Shown here: positions 1 through 7,787 of the stretch, in pieces
Layout: the number at the start of each line of letters is the position of its first letter
Numbering within the stretch: the first letter of the stretch is position 1
Source: Williamsia sterculiae
Lineage (GTDB): Bacteria; Actinomycetota; Actinomycetes; Mycobacteriales; Mycobacteriaceae
Direction of reading: 5' to 3'
DNA length: 64,000 nt
Assembly (NCBI RefSeq): GCF_900156495.1
Contig: NZ_FTNT01000016.1
Span: 1-64,000 of the forward strand
The notes under the pieces: model-generated
The model's database searches: none
What the model was told of the DNA's origin: nothing
What the model saw: only the letters and a program-made list of their open reading frames with translations
Program-made: the position numbers and the translations under genes

Positions 1-888
1 CAAGCGGTGGGGGCGACGATAGGCGGGCAGCTCAGTCTGCGGGGAGCGAGCCTGGTCAACCCCGAGGACGATGCGCTCTCACTGGACGGTGCGACGATCA
101 CCGGCGGCGTGTTCATGGACGGCCAATTGGTGGCCGAGGGAAACGTACGTTTAATCGACACCTGCATTGGTTCGCTCCACGGGCCTAGTACAGGTATTCC
201 GGCTGGACGACTTTTTGCGTCGGGGCTGCGGGTCAGCCATCTGTACGGCGCGATCGCCACAGACACCGAGGCTCTCATTAGCTGGCTTAACTCCACCCCT
301 GTGGCGCGGCGCTTCGACCCGGACCCGTGGTTCGCGTTGGCAAATGTCTACGAGGACCACGGCAACATTGCTGGTGCAACAACACTGCGTCACGAGGCAA
401 CACGACGCACCGCCGACGCCAGCACTCGACGGATCACTCGAGTATCAGGTCGTGTTTACGACTTGGTCGCCGGACACGGATACCGGCCCCTACGAACTGC
501 GGCCTGGCTCCTGGTTGTCTTTGTCGCCACAGCCGTATTCATCTGGGGCTCGAGCGGCACTTACACACCCGTCGATCCCGTCAAGGCCAGTACGGCCGCT
601 GAGGCCCATCGCGCTAGCGACCCACACGCCGCGCTCCCCGCGCACATAACCGGTCAGACCCGGTGCGACCTTCTCCAGTCGCCAACAGCCAGCTATCCCT
701 GCTTCACACCAGGGACCATCATCACTCTCGCTGCCGCAAATACCCTCCCACTCCCCGCCAGCGCTTTCGACTGGCGCACCACCAACGATTGGATCACCCT
801 CACACTCCTGGTCCTCCGTACGCTCTCTTGGATCGCAGCAGCCATTCTGATCGCCGCCGCGTCAGGACTTCTCAAGAAGACCAGCTAA
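1..888 (+). CDS. C-terminal part of a pentapeptide-like, two-TM membrane protein (5' partial)
   Basis: The reading frame is open from the first base, and the GTG at 7 lies inside a repeat, so the gene very likely begins upstream of the window. The first 50 residues have the GATIGGQLSLRGA / LSLDGATI pattern of a right-handed beta-helix of pentapeptide-like repeats. A linker follows (about residues 50-150). Next come a hydrophobic segment (about 160-182, AAWLLVVFVATAVFIW), an extracytoplasmic loop with two Cys residues, and a last membrane segment (about 262-287). Actinobacterial proteins of this shape are sometimes annotated as membrane-associated oxidoreductase, but no catalytic motif is visible. 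The layout, a beta-helix joined to two membrane segments, recalls the protein at 12442-13710 with the domain order reversed. The function is unknown. Confidence 0.7.
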   Translation, partial: QAVGATIGGQLSLRGASLVNPEDDALSLDGATITGGVFMDGQLVAEGNVRLIDTCIGSLHGPSTGIPAGRLFASGLRVSHLYGAIATDTEALISWLNSTPVARRFDPDPWFALANVYEDHGNIAGATTLRHEATRRTADASTRRITRVSGRVYDLVAGHGYRPLRTAAWLLVVFVATAVFIWGSSGTYTPVDPVKASTAAEAHRASDPHAALPAHITGQTRCDLLQSPTASYPCFTPGTIITLAAANTLPLPASAFDWRTTNDWITLTLLVLRTLSWIAAAILIAAASGLLKKTS

Positions 889-925
889 CCGACTCGGTTG
901 CGTCAGTGAGTCGATCTGGCCAGCC

Positions 926-1235
926 GTGCACTCCCGGAGTGGCAGTGCTGAGGCTGGCGAGCAGGCGGCCCGCGACATCGGCGGCATCTATCTGTCAGCT
1001 GATCTGGTCGAGCCAACCCAGGCGAGTGCACTGTCCGCGCGGGTGGTGGCCGAGTTTGGTCGGCTCGACGTGCTCGTAAACAACGTGTGGGATCAGCCGA
1101 CCGATCCCACACGACGATCTAGTCGCGGCCACCCCGAAGACCTGGCGCGAGATGCTCGACTTCAACCCCGTCGCTCCGTGGTTGGTCCTCACCGCCGCGC
1201 TGGAGCACCTGCATAAGACGCGGGTGCGGAGGTAG
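926..1235 (+). pseudogene. Short-chain dehydrogenase/reductase fragment, frameshifted
   Basis: The first part reads AARDIGGIYLSADLVEP and then GRLDVLVNN. This matches the central strand and NN motif of NAD(P)-binding short-chain dehydrogenases. After about position 1100 the SDR-like reading moves to another frame (HDDLVAATPKTWREMLDFNP, then APWLVLTAALEHL) and stops at 1233-1235. The glycine-rich cofactor motif and the YxxxK active site are both missing, so this is an internal remnant truncated at both ends and frameshifted once. It was probably carried in by rearrangement and is not functional. Confidence 0.75.
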
Positions 1236-1403
1236 CCGTCTTCGTCGCGTTGCCAAGGTTCTACGCTGGCAGGTACAGCGTGCCGAGCGCGACTGTCACC
1301 TGCGTCGTCGACCGCTTGAGAGTCGGCTTCACGCCTTCGGATCTCCCGCGATCGTCGACCATGCCAAACTGATCACACCGCAGCGAAGAGAGGGTGAGGT
1401 GCG

Positions 1404-2561
1404 ATGCCGGTACGCGTCAGTGTCGCCCCAGGCCTCTTGGAGTGGGCCGTTGAGCGTGCTGGTTGGGATAACGACACCACACAACGTCGCGCTCCCAAGC
1501 TCGACGAGTGGATCAGCGGCGAGCGTCAGCCGACCCTCAAGCAGTTGGAGAGCTTCGCGCAGGCGACTCACACCCCGTTCGGCTTACTGTTCCTGCCTGA
1601 ACCGCCAGATGAGCCGGTGCCCATTCCCGATATGCGCACGGTCGGCAACGCCGTGGTGCCCCGTCCGTCCGCTGATCTTCTGGACACGATCTACATCTGC
1701 CAGACCCGGCAGGATTGGTACCGCGACTACGCACGCGATCGCGGCGCTCCCCATCTGGAGCTTGTGGGTTCCGCGACGACCAGCACGTCCCCGGTCGACG
1801 CGGCCCGGGAGGTCCGTGCGGCTCTCGACTTCGATCTGACCAAGCGCGCCGTGTTCACCAGTTCCGACGATGCGCTGCGGCGGCTGATCGACCGTATCGA
1901 GGCAATCGGCGTGCTCGTGATGGTGAACGGCATCGTTGGAGGCGACACCCACCGTGCCCTGGATCCAGAAGAGTTCCGAGGCTTTGCGCTGTCCGACCCG
2001 GTCGCGCCGTTGATCTTCGTCAACGGCGCCGACACGAAGGCAGCACAGATCTTCACGCTGATCCACGAGCTCGCGCATATTTGGCTCGGCGGCAGTGCCC
2101 TGTCCGACGCGGCGATGGTCGCGCGGGATGGCGTTGCCGAAGAGCTATGGTGCAACCAGGTCGCCGCGGAGGTGCTGGTCCCGTTCGCCGCCCTCCGAGG
2201 GGACTACCAGGGGGAGCTGACACCCCAGGAGCTGACCCGCCTGGCCCGCCGCTACCGGGTGAGCACGTTGGTGATCCTCAAGCGCCTGTTCGACGCGCAC
2301 TTCCTCGGCTGGGACGACTACTGGGAGCGGTACGAGGTAGAGCGGGAGGCCGTGATCGCGTTGGCGAAGCGGCGCCGCGGTGAGAACTCCGGAGGGAACT
2401 ACTACAACACCCAGCCGTTGCGTCTGAGCCGCCAGTTCGCACGAGCCGTGGTCGCCAGCACCAATCAGGGCGATACCAGCTTCCGGGACGCCTTCCAGCT
2501 CTTGGGAACCAAGAAGCACGAGACGTTCGCCCGACTGGCCGACGAGATCGGGGTCGCCTGA
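1404..2561 (+). CDS. ImmA/IrrE-type zinc peptidase with N-terminal HTH-like domain
   Basis: The protein has 385 aa. Residues 1-65 form a helical, XRE-like segment (LDEWISGERQPTLKQLESFA) typical of the long ImmA/IrrE proteins. The HELAH zinc motif is at residues 221-225, and a likely third ligand is E256 in NQVAAEVLVP, so the active site looks intact. Family members cleave or inactivate regulatory or antitoxin proteins. The ATG follows a purine-rich stretch (GAGAGGGTGAGG). The stop codon overlaps the next start (TGATG), so the downstream PIN protein is probably translationally coupled. This peptidase/DUF4411 pair is a recurrent toxin-antitoxin-like arrangement. Assignment of antitoxin and toxin roles is inference. 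Confidence 0.88.
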   Translation: MPVRVSVAPGLLEWAVERAGWDNDTTQRRAPKLDEWISGERQPTLKQLESFAQATHTPFGLLFLPEPPDEPVPIPDMRTVGNAVVPRPSADLLDTIYICQTRQDWYRDYARDRGAPHLELVGSATTSTSPVDAAREVRAALDFDLTKRAVFTSSDDALRRLIDRIEAIGVLVMVNGIVGGDTHRALDPEEFRGFALSDPVAPLIFVNGADTKAAQIFTLIHELAHIWLGGSALSDAAMVARDGVAEELWCNQVAAEVLVPFAALRGDYQGELTPQELTRLARRYRVSTLVILKRLFDAHFLGWDDYWERYEVEREAVIALAKRRRGENSGGNYYNTQPLRLSRQFARAVVASTNQGDTSFRDAFQLLGTKKHETFARLADEIGVA

Positions 2562-3049
2562 TGTACCTGGTTGACGCGAACGTACTCATCGAGGCGAAGA
2601 ACCGCTACTACGCGTTCGACATCGCTCCTGGCTTCTGGGAGTGGCTTGAGAGCGCACATGCCGCCGGCGAGGTGTGCAGCATTGAGGCGGTCAAGATTGA
2701 GTTGGTCGGCCGAGCCGATGAACTATCGGCCTGGTCGCAGAGGAACGGTTCCTTCTTCCAGTCGATCGACCAGGCCACGACGGCTCACTTCCCTGCGCTC
2801 ACTACGTGGGCGGCATCTCGTCCGTTCACTCCCGCTGCCCTGGCGGAGTTCGCCGGCAACCAGGCTGATTATCAACTGGTCGCCCACGCCCGGGGGCATA
2901 GCCACATCTTGGTCACCCACGAGCGCTCGGACCCCAATTCACGCCGGCGGGTGAAGATCCCCGACGCGTGCACCGCGATCGGTGCCACGTGCATGGATCC
3001 GTTCGAGATGATGCGTCGCACCGGGGCGAAGCTAGAACTGCGCACCTGA
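2561..3049 (+). CDS. DUF4411-type PIN-fold putative ribonuclease
   Basis: The protein has 162 aa and starts MYLVDANVLIEAKNRYY. The D-A-N-V of the first strand is the usual first acidic residue of PIN nucleases. Further acidic positions follow (ADYQLVAHA, then VTHERSD and KIPDAC), as expected for a metal-dependent RNase. The length and the ILVTHE block match DUF4411 proteins, which are regularly found directly behind an ImmA/IrrE peptidase. The start overlaps the upstream stop by one base. The likely role is the toxin or effector half of the pair. A housekeeping RNA function is less likely given the accessory context. Confidence 0.85.
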   Translation: MYLVDANVLIEAKNRYYAFDIAPGFWEWLESAHAAGEVCSIEAVKIELVGRADELSAWSQRNGSFFQSIDQATTAHFPALTTWAASRPFTPAALAEFAGNQADYQLVAHARGHSHILVTHERSDPNSRRRVKIPDACTAIGATCMDPFEMMRRTGAKLELRT

Positions 3050-3204
3050 ATTGATAGCGGTCACCGTCCTCAGCTCGTCAACGCGGCTGGTGCGTACAGA
3101 CATGCCAGTTTCGTCACGTTCGTTACTGGTTCCCGCAATGCCATGATTCACGGCACGGTTCGTCACTGGCGCCGAATTGCATTGCAGCACAACTAATTAC
3201 GCTG

Positions 3205-3310
3205 CTAACTGATATTATGTCAAGTAACCTTGACGGACAGCACGACTATCCTCCAGCCCCTACCGACCCAACACTGTCGGGCAACAACGTATCTGAAACT
3301 TTGACACCTA
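3205..3310. repeat. Cassette-junction repeat, copy 1 (GTCAAG palindrome plus companion motif)
   Basis: This lies in the 310-bp gene-free gap 3050-3359. A perfect palindrome with 6-bp arms, GTCAAG-taac-CTTGAC, is at 3219-3234 and is preceded by GATATTAT. About 40 bp later, 3273-3310 carries CTGTCGGGCAACAACGTA followed by CTGAAACTTTG. Both parts recur in the same order at 9042-9057 and 9098-9136. The companion motif resembles insertion-sequence ends, possibly IS21- or IS481-like, but no transposase is present. A TATAAT hexamer at 3333-3338 may be the -10 box of the next gene, though no matching -35 is seen. Confidence 0.6.
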
Positions 3311-3359
3311 CATGGGACTAAGGACGTTGATCTATAATCAGGATAGGATAAATAGCTAG

Positions 3360-4136
3360 GTGCCTGGCGGTAACAGTTTGATAACCAAGCGACAGGAGTG
3401 GTCTGTGTGGGCTTGGCTTCCGACAGTGTTAGACTTCATTAGTTCCTTGGCCTGGCCCATTGTCGCTCTGATGGGAGCGATCGCATTTCGCCAGCCGATC
3501 TCGGAATTCATCTCCGACATCATCGAACTTAGCGGCTTCGGGGTCTCTGCACGACGCGGTGACCGACGGGTCGAAAAGATGCGTAATGCGATTGACTCGA
3601 GGTCAGTCGATCTTCCGTCCCCTCAATCTCGCGAAAATGGCGAGAAAGGTGCTGTTGGTGCGTCTAGCAAATCAATCTCAGCCCTCAGCCTGATCCGATT
3701 TCAAGGAAGCGTGTCTCGGCATCGACTGACCGAGCTTGCCAATGAATGCGTAACCGCTTCTGAACCTGCGGCAACCCGGCTGCTGGTGATTAGCGCCTAT
3801 CAGGAGTTGGTCGTGTTCGTGCGCACGGTCGAGCTAGTCGAACACGCAGAGTCATCTAGCACTCTCCCTAGGTATACTGGCGCTCTCGCATATAAATCGC
3901 TTGCAAAATTCGGTGGACCAGCGTCGCTCGCTGACTCGCTGGCAGATCTTCAGCGCTTCAAAAAACGGGTCGCGGATTCTGAAGAGGCTGTCAGCGCGCA
4001 AGGTGCTCACACCTACATATTCACCGCACTTGAAGTTCTCGTACGAATTCAAGCGTGGTACACGAACGAGGAGCCCGGGCCGGTGGTAATGAAGCAACCG
4101 CTCAACTGGGGTGGTTCGTCTGCGGACAGATCTTAG
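3360..4136 (+). CDS. Membrane-anchored protein of unknown function
   Basis: The protein has 258 aa from a GTG at 3360; later in-frame starts are possible. One hydrophobic stretch (about residues 17-45, WLPTVLDFISSLAWPIVALMG) is followed by a short amphipathic segment. A basic, disordered linker comes next (about 60-105), then a soluble, mostly helical domain to the end. No catalytic motif is recognised. GC is visibly lower than in the plasmid backbone, which suggests separate acquisition. The gene stands alone between a cassette-junction repeat and a decayed gene copy. A membrane effector in a defence cassette is possible but unproven. Confidence 0.65.
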   Translation: MPGGNSLITKRQEWSVWAWLPTVLDFISSLAWPIVALMGAIAFRQPISEFISDIIELSGFGVSARRGDRRVEKMRNAIDSRSVDLPSPQSRENGEKGAVGASSKSISALSLIRFQGSVSRHRLTELANECVTASEPAATRLLVISAYQELVVFVRTVELVEHAESSSTLPRYTGALAYKSLAKFGGPASLADSLADLQRFKKRVADSEEAVSAQGAHTYIFTALEVLVRIQAWYTNEEPGPVVMKQPLNWGGSSADRS

Positions 4137-4267
4137 CTGCTGCTTCCTAACTACCCTCCCGCGACGCATCTAGTGGCTGTCGATCGACGGGCACACCCGG
4201 CCGGTTCGGGGTGATCTCCGATGGCACGTTCGGAGTGAGCCAGGTGGATACCGCGCTCCGTACGCCA

Positions 4268-4841
4268 AACACGGCTCGTTCTTGGTCACCCACAAGGCGA
4301 CGGTTTACGCAGGCTGCCGCAGCGCGAGCACCTGCAAGCGGTCGCCGCGCTCTCGGAGAACACCAGCTACGAACAGATCCTTAACGTGGGACTGCGCGAA
4401 ACCGGTTACCTCGACGCCGACACGCTGCTGGTCATCCCCGATGACCTGGCCGCGCTCGTCCTACGCTCAACCGCTGAATAGGCCGCCGCGCGGGAGAAGG
4501 CCCGCGGCGACCGCCGACCCGCGACCCGCGGTCACATCGGTGACGCGACCGCGCACCTCATTGCCTGGCTATGGCGCGCCCGGCCTGGCTGGGTTCCCCG
4601 GTTCCTGATCGACTACCGGCGGGTCTTGAACGAAAACCTCATCGACGAACCAGACCACGTCACCATCACACTCGACGAACTCCTCGAACAGGTCCGAATC
4701 GCTGTGAGCGGCAAACTCACCCGCCACGAAGTAAACGACCCACGCCAAGCCGCCGAAGCGGTCCACACGAGCACGGTCGGCCTATGAGCACCACTGACCC
4801 AGACCAGAACCCCACACCCAGAACCGGCCCACGGTGGAAGA
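4268..4841 (+). pseudogene. Decayed duplicate of the HTH-protein/repeat-protein pair (cf. 11834-12496)
   Basis: The segment aligns base by base with the intact gene at 11834-12445 and runs on into the first ~50 bp of its partner at 12442. Relative to the intact copy it lacks 76 bp, which removes the helix-turn-helix and shifts the frame. It also has an in-frame TAG at about 4479-4481 where the intact gene has CAG. The rest reads as the same protein (LPQREHLQAVAALSENTSYE and onward) to TGA at 4785-4787. The overlapping ATG of the second gene survives, but homology stops at about 4841, just before the dioxygenase gene. It is non-functional. Confidence 0.9.
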
Positions 4842-4856
4842 GATGTTGACGCCAGC

Positions 4857-5507
4857 GTGGCGTTCGCTTCTACCACCCGACTGTTCGCATGTGGAAACCT
4901 TGAGGCCGTGAATGTAGCTACGCACTTAGCGCACCTAAGCTCCAACGGGTGGACGTGGACCGATGAAGAACGCGTCTTGCGAGCGTTGGCAGCCAGGCTG
5001 GGAACTGGGGAGGCGCGGCGGCAAGTGCTCCGTCCGACAGTAGCCGATGATGCCCGTGAAGGTACTCACTCTGCCTCCGTCGGACTGGGTGAATTTCCCT
5101 GGCACACTGATGGCGTAATTGCGCTCTACCCACCGCAGTGGATGGTCTTGAGGTGCATTGAGGCCACTCGCCCGACGTCGACTCAGATTTGTTTTCCGAC
5201 CGATAATCTAAGGCGAGCGCTTCGCCGCCTAACGCTGCTTGTCCGCCAGGAATCAGGTCGGAAGGCTTACCTCCCGGTATTTGTCAGTTCGGGTCCGAAT
5301 GACTGGCGGCTACGTTGGGATCCGCGCGCAGCAGTCATCGGTCCCGACGAAGCGCGCGCAGCTGTGGAGGCTTGCCAGCCGACCGATGAGATCGCCTGGC
5401 AACCGGGACGGATCCTCATCCTGGATAATCATCGTGTCATGCACCGGCGGCCACCGGTGTCCGGTGCTACTGGGCGTGCTTTGATTCGAACATTCATCAC
5501 TAAGTGA
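4857..5507 (+). CDS. TauD/TfdA-like Fe(II)/2-oxoglutarate dioxygenase
   Basis: The protein has 216 aa from a GTG start and is somewhat short for the family. The iron-binding H-x-D is in EFPWHTDG (H83, D85). The distal histidine lies in ILDNHRVMHRRPP (H196 by position) and is followed by arginines (about R207 and R211) that can bind 2-oxoglutarate, so the facial triad is complete. These enzymes couple 2-oxoglutarate decarboxylation to hydroxylation of a substrate; the substrate here is unknown. The gene begins 16 bp after a decayed gene copy and ends 10 bp before a zinc-ribbon gene, suggesting a two-gene transcript. Confidence 0.82.
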   Translation: MAFASTTRLFACGNLEAVNVATHLAHLSSNGWTWTDEERVLRALAARLGTGEARRQVLRPTVADDAREGTHSASVGLGEFPWHTDGVIALYPPQWMVLRCIEATRPTSTQICFPTDNLRRALRRLTLLVRQESGRKAYLPVFVSSGPNDWRLRWDPRAAVIGPDEARAAVEACQPTDEIAWQPGRILILDNHRVMHRRPPVSGATGRALIRTFITK

Positions 5508-5517
5508 GGCATTTCAG

Positions 5518-6441
5518 GTGTGGGACTACGATGGATTCATCGGCAAGGCCAGGCTCTACTTCACACGCGGGGCGGAACACGAGCACTCCGATGACGACGA
5601 GTTCGCGATCTGGCACCTCCTTGGGTTCGAGTTCCTATTACGGGCACCGTTGGCAAAGCTACATCCAAGTCTCCTGGCCGCGACAAACGACAACGACAGC
5701 TTGCTTGCCGCAAACGGCGTCACGACCTCGAAGGACCCGAAAAGCGTCGTGAGCGGGGTGGTCATCGACCGCTTGGCACGGATTGTGCCAGAGTTTGCTG
5801 GCGCCGCAGTTAGCGATTCTTTGTTTCTTATGAGCCTGAGAAACGCAGAATTACATGCGTCCAACGCTGCTGTGAGTGAAGTGTCGAATGACGTTTGGCT
5901 GCCTAAACTTGTGCGGGTCGCGAAGATTATCTGCCAATTCTTGGCGATTGAGCCCGAAGATGTCCTCGACGACGCCGTTGTGAAGCTCGGAGAAACCCTT
6001 CTCGACGAGGCCGACAAGAAAGTTGCTCACACAGTCGAATTGAAGATCCAGGCGGCCCGGAACTTCCTGCAGCGACTGAGCCAGGACGAGGTTGATGCAC
6101 GCGTCGCTGCAGCTAAGCCGACTGGGATGGAGATATTTACGCGGCAGCGTACGACTGCAAGTGTGAAGTGCCCGGCCTGCGAGCGCAACGTCTACGCACC
6201 GAAAGCCTACGTGCGAAGCGCTCGTGAGCACTTAGACGGCGATACAGTGATCCGCGACGATATCTATCTCATTGACGAACTCAGATGCCCGGTGTGCGGA
6301 CTTGAGCTTCTGGGCGCTCCTGAGCTAGTCGCAGCGCAGGTACCGCAGCAAGTGACTGAGCAAGAGCACGAGTCATTGGACGAGCGATACCATGTTGAAA
6401 CCGACTACGACTACGACGGGCCAGAGTACATGGACGAATGA
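5518..6441 (+). CDS. Uncharacterised protein with C-terminal zinc ribbon, partner of the dioxygenase
   Basis: The protein has 307 aa from a GTG start. The first ~200 residues are helical and rather acidic, with no recognised fold. Two CxxC knuckles follow, KCPACERNVY and RCPVCGLELL, about 50 residues apart; this spacing suits one four-Cys zinc site that could bind nucleic acid or protein. The tail is very acidic (DYDYDGPEYMDE). The gene lies 10 bp after the dioxygenase stop in the same direction, so the two probably act together. A role in recognising the substrate is a guess. Confidence 0.7.
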   Translation: MWDYDGFIGKARLYFTRGAEHEHSDDDEFAIWHLLGFEFLLRAPLAKLHPSLLAATNDNDSLLAANGVTTSKDPKSVVSGVVIDRLARIVPEFAGAAVSDSLFLMSLRNAELHASNAAVSEVSNDVWLPKLVRVAKIICQFLAIEPEDVLDDAVVKLGETLLDEADKKVAHTVELKIQAARNFLQRLSQDEVDARVAAAKPTGMEIFTRQRTTASVKCPACERNVYAPKAYVRSAREHLDGDTVIRDDIYLIDELRCPVCGLELLGAPELVAAQVPQQVTEQEHESLDERYHVETDYDYDGPEYMDE

Positions 6442-6450
6442 GCCCCTGAG

Positions 6451-6499
6451 TCGAGCTCGGCCCGCCACGCGGTGACCATCTGCTCGGTCACCCGCACCG
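6451..6499 (-). pseudogene. 49-bp fragment of the HTH-repeat gene at 14201-15175
   Basis: Read on the minus strand, this piece encodes VRVTEQMVTAWRAELDSG, matching VRVTDQMVTAWRAELEAG in the intact gene. The DNA matches 14610-14658 at 48 of 49 positions. It begins 10 bp after the stop of the zinc-ribbon gene. Together with the decayed pair copy at 4268-4841, it indicates that 4857-6441 was inserted into, or replaced part of, an older duplicate of the 11.8-15.2 kb region. Confidence 0.85.
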
Positions 6500-6651
6500 A
6501 TCCAGAGCGTTGCGAGCCACGTAACCCCACATGCTCAAATCGCGGGCGGTCTCCGGTGCGCACGCAAGCCGCTCTCGCCGAGGCGATCGGTGCGGACAAG
6601 ACGCGAGCCAGCGCAGCGTCGAAGTTTGCGGTGGTCACCTCAGTTCGGCAT

Positions 6652-7371
6652 TCACAGGGATGTAGTAGTCAGTGCCGCTGCTGCAGCCGAGATTTGCGCT
6701 GCGACGTCGTTGATTGAGGACTCTGCAGTGTCGAGGCCGGACCTGGAGGCGAGTAGTGGGCTGACGTCTCGGAGGGCGTCGAAGGTTGTTCCGTGAGCGA
6801 CTGGGATCACGCGATCGGTAGCGAGTAGTGCGGAGAGCTCCTTGTCGGCGATCCCTTCGGCGGCCAGGCTTCTGAGCAAGGCGGGGGTCACCAAGACGAT
6901 GCCGATCCGCGAAGAGATCAGGCCCCGGTCGATCTCGCGAAGCAGCGACTTACCCAGGCCAACGTCCTTCTCGCTGAACCACACCGTCGCACCGTTTGCG
7001 ATCAACAGGTTGTAGAGATCGTTGGCGCATTCAGACCTGTCCTCCCAGGCGTGACAAAGAAAAAGGTCGCGGCGTTCTGGGTGCTCGCGGGCTTGACGCT
7101 CAGCCACGCGAGTCACGGGTTCGATGGTCCGCCACTCGCTGGGCGAGTAAGACACAGATTTACCGGCACGAGTAGTTCGTGAACCCCCGCCGCGTGAGTT
7201 CCCGCCCCCGCCAGCAGACGCCGCAGATGGTGTCGCCCGCCCGGCGGCCCCATATGATGGGCGCGGTGGCGTATACGAAGTACGTCGTCCTGTCCGGTAA
7301 CGGCATACCGGGCAATTCGCGCGACCGCTCGCCGTGCGGTGACCTTCACGTGGCGCCGTGCAGCCAGCCAT
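6652..7371 (-). CDS. TIR-domain protein (putative NAD-cleaving defence effector)
   Basis: The protein has 239 aa. Residues 1-30 hold two spaced Cys pairs (C4 and CPVC at 20-23), suggesting a small zinc knuckle. A Gly/Ser/Thr-rich linker follows to about residue 75. The TIR domain starts at RRDLFLCHAWEDR and continues through TVWFSEKDVGLGKSLLREID and GIVLVTPALL. E134 in WFSEKD occupies the catalytic glutamate position of NAD-hydrolysing TIR domains. The gene starts 8 bp after the DUF2188 gene on the same strand. Bacterial TIR proteins commonly act in anti-phage abortive responses. That function is inferred here. Confidence 0.87.
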   Translation of the reverse strand: MAGCTAPREGHRTASGRANCPVCRYRTGRRTSYTPPRPSYGAAGRATPSAASAGGGGNSRGGGSRTTRAGKSVSYSPSEWRTIEPVTRVAERQAREHPERRDLFLCHAWEDRSECANDLYNLLIANGATVWFSEKDVGLGKSLLREIDRGLISSRIGIVLVTPALLRSLAAEGIADKELSALLATDRVIPVAHGTTFDALRDVSPLLASRSGLDTAESSINDVAAQISAAAAALTTTSL

Positions 7372-7379
7372 AGTCGCCG

Positions 7380-7613
7380 CTACCCCTTTGACGACCGCGG
7401 GTCGTTGCCCGGGGCGATCGTGTCCTGAGCTCGGATCTGACCGTTCTTGCCCCGCACCTGCAGCTCCCCGCCACCATCGTTGGCAAGGATGTCCCGCGCA
7501 CGGTCAATCCCCTCGGCCTGTGTGGGCGTGACTGAACTCGCGCGATCGGAACCTGGCTTGCGCACCTCCCAGTCGCCGTCGTCGCGTTGCTGAACTACAC
7601 GCTTGTTGGTCAT
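7380..7613 (-). CDS. DUF2188-domain protein, upstream partner of the TIR gene
   Basis: The protein has 77 aa. It carries the DUF2188 pattern: RVVQQRDDGDWEVRKPGSDR, then TPTQAEGIDRARDILANDGG, then a GKNGQIRAQDTI strand pair. These small alpha/beta proteins often sit beside TIR or other effector genes. A good Shine-Dalgarno (GGGAGG) lies 7 bp before the ATG on the minus strand. The 8-bp spacing to the TIR gene supports one operon. Whether it senses, inhibits or activates the TIR protein is not known. Confidence 0.85.
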   Translation of the reverse strand: MTNKRVVQQRDDGDWEVRKPGSDRASSVTPTQAEGIDRARDILANDGGGELQVRGKNGQIRAQDTIAPGNDPRSSKG

Positions 7614-7705
7614 TATCTAGCCTCCCTATTTGCACCTTCGTGCGCATGTACGAGGATACTGGTCGGGTCCGACAAACCGGGCTGACGACACTGAGTCTCG
7701 TCCGC

Positions 7706-7721
7706 GCGGTCTAAAGACCGC
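7706..7721. promoter_or_regulatory. Small palindrome between divergent genes
   Basis: GCGGTCT-aa-AGACCGC is a perfect inverted repeat with 7-bp arms. It lies between the divergent DUF2188 and ATPase genes and could be an operator for either. Confidence 0.35.
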
Positions 7722-7740
7722 CTGGCAATCTATTTCCTGT

Positions 7741-7780
7741 TATCTGGTCTATCAGATATTCGACCATAGGTCGCTATAGT
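7741..7780 (+). promoter_or_regulatory. Operator-like palindrome and leaderless promoter of the AAA ATPase gene
   Basis: TATCTG-gtctat-CAGATA at 7741-7758 is a perfect inverted repeat. A TATAGT -10 box follows at 7775-7780, exactly 7 bp before the ATG at 7788, so transcription probably starts at the start codon. The palindrome covers the -35 area, where a repressor would block polymerase. No good -35 hexamer is seen. Confidence 0.5.
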
Positions 7781-7787
7781 GGGCGAT

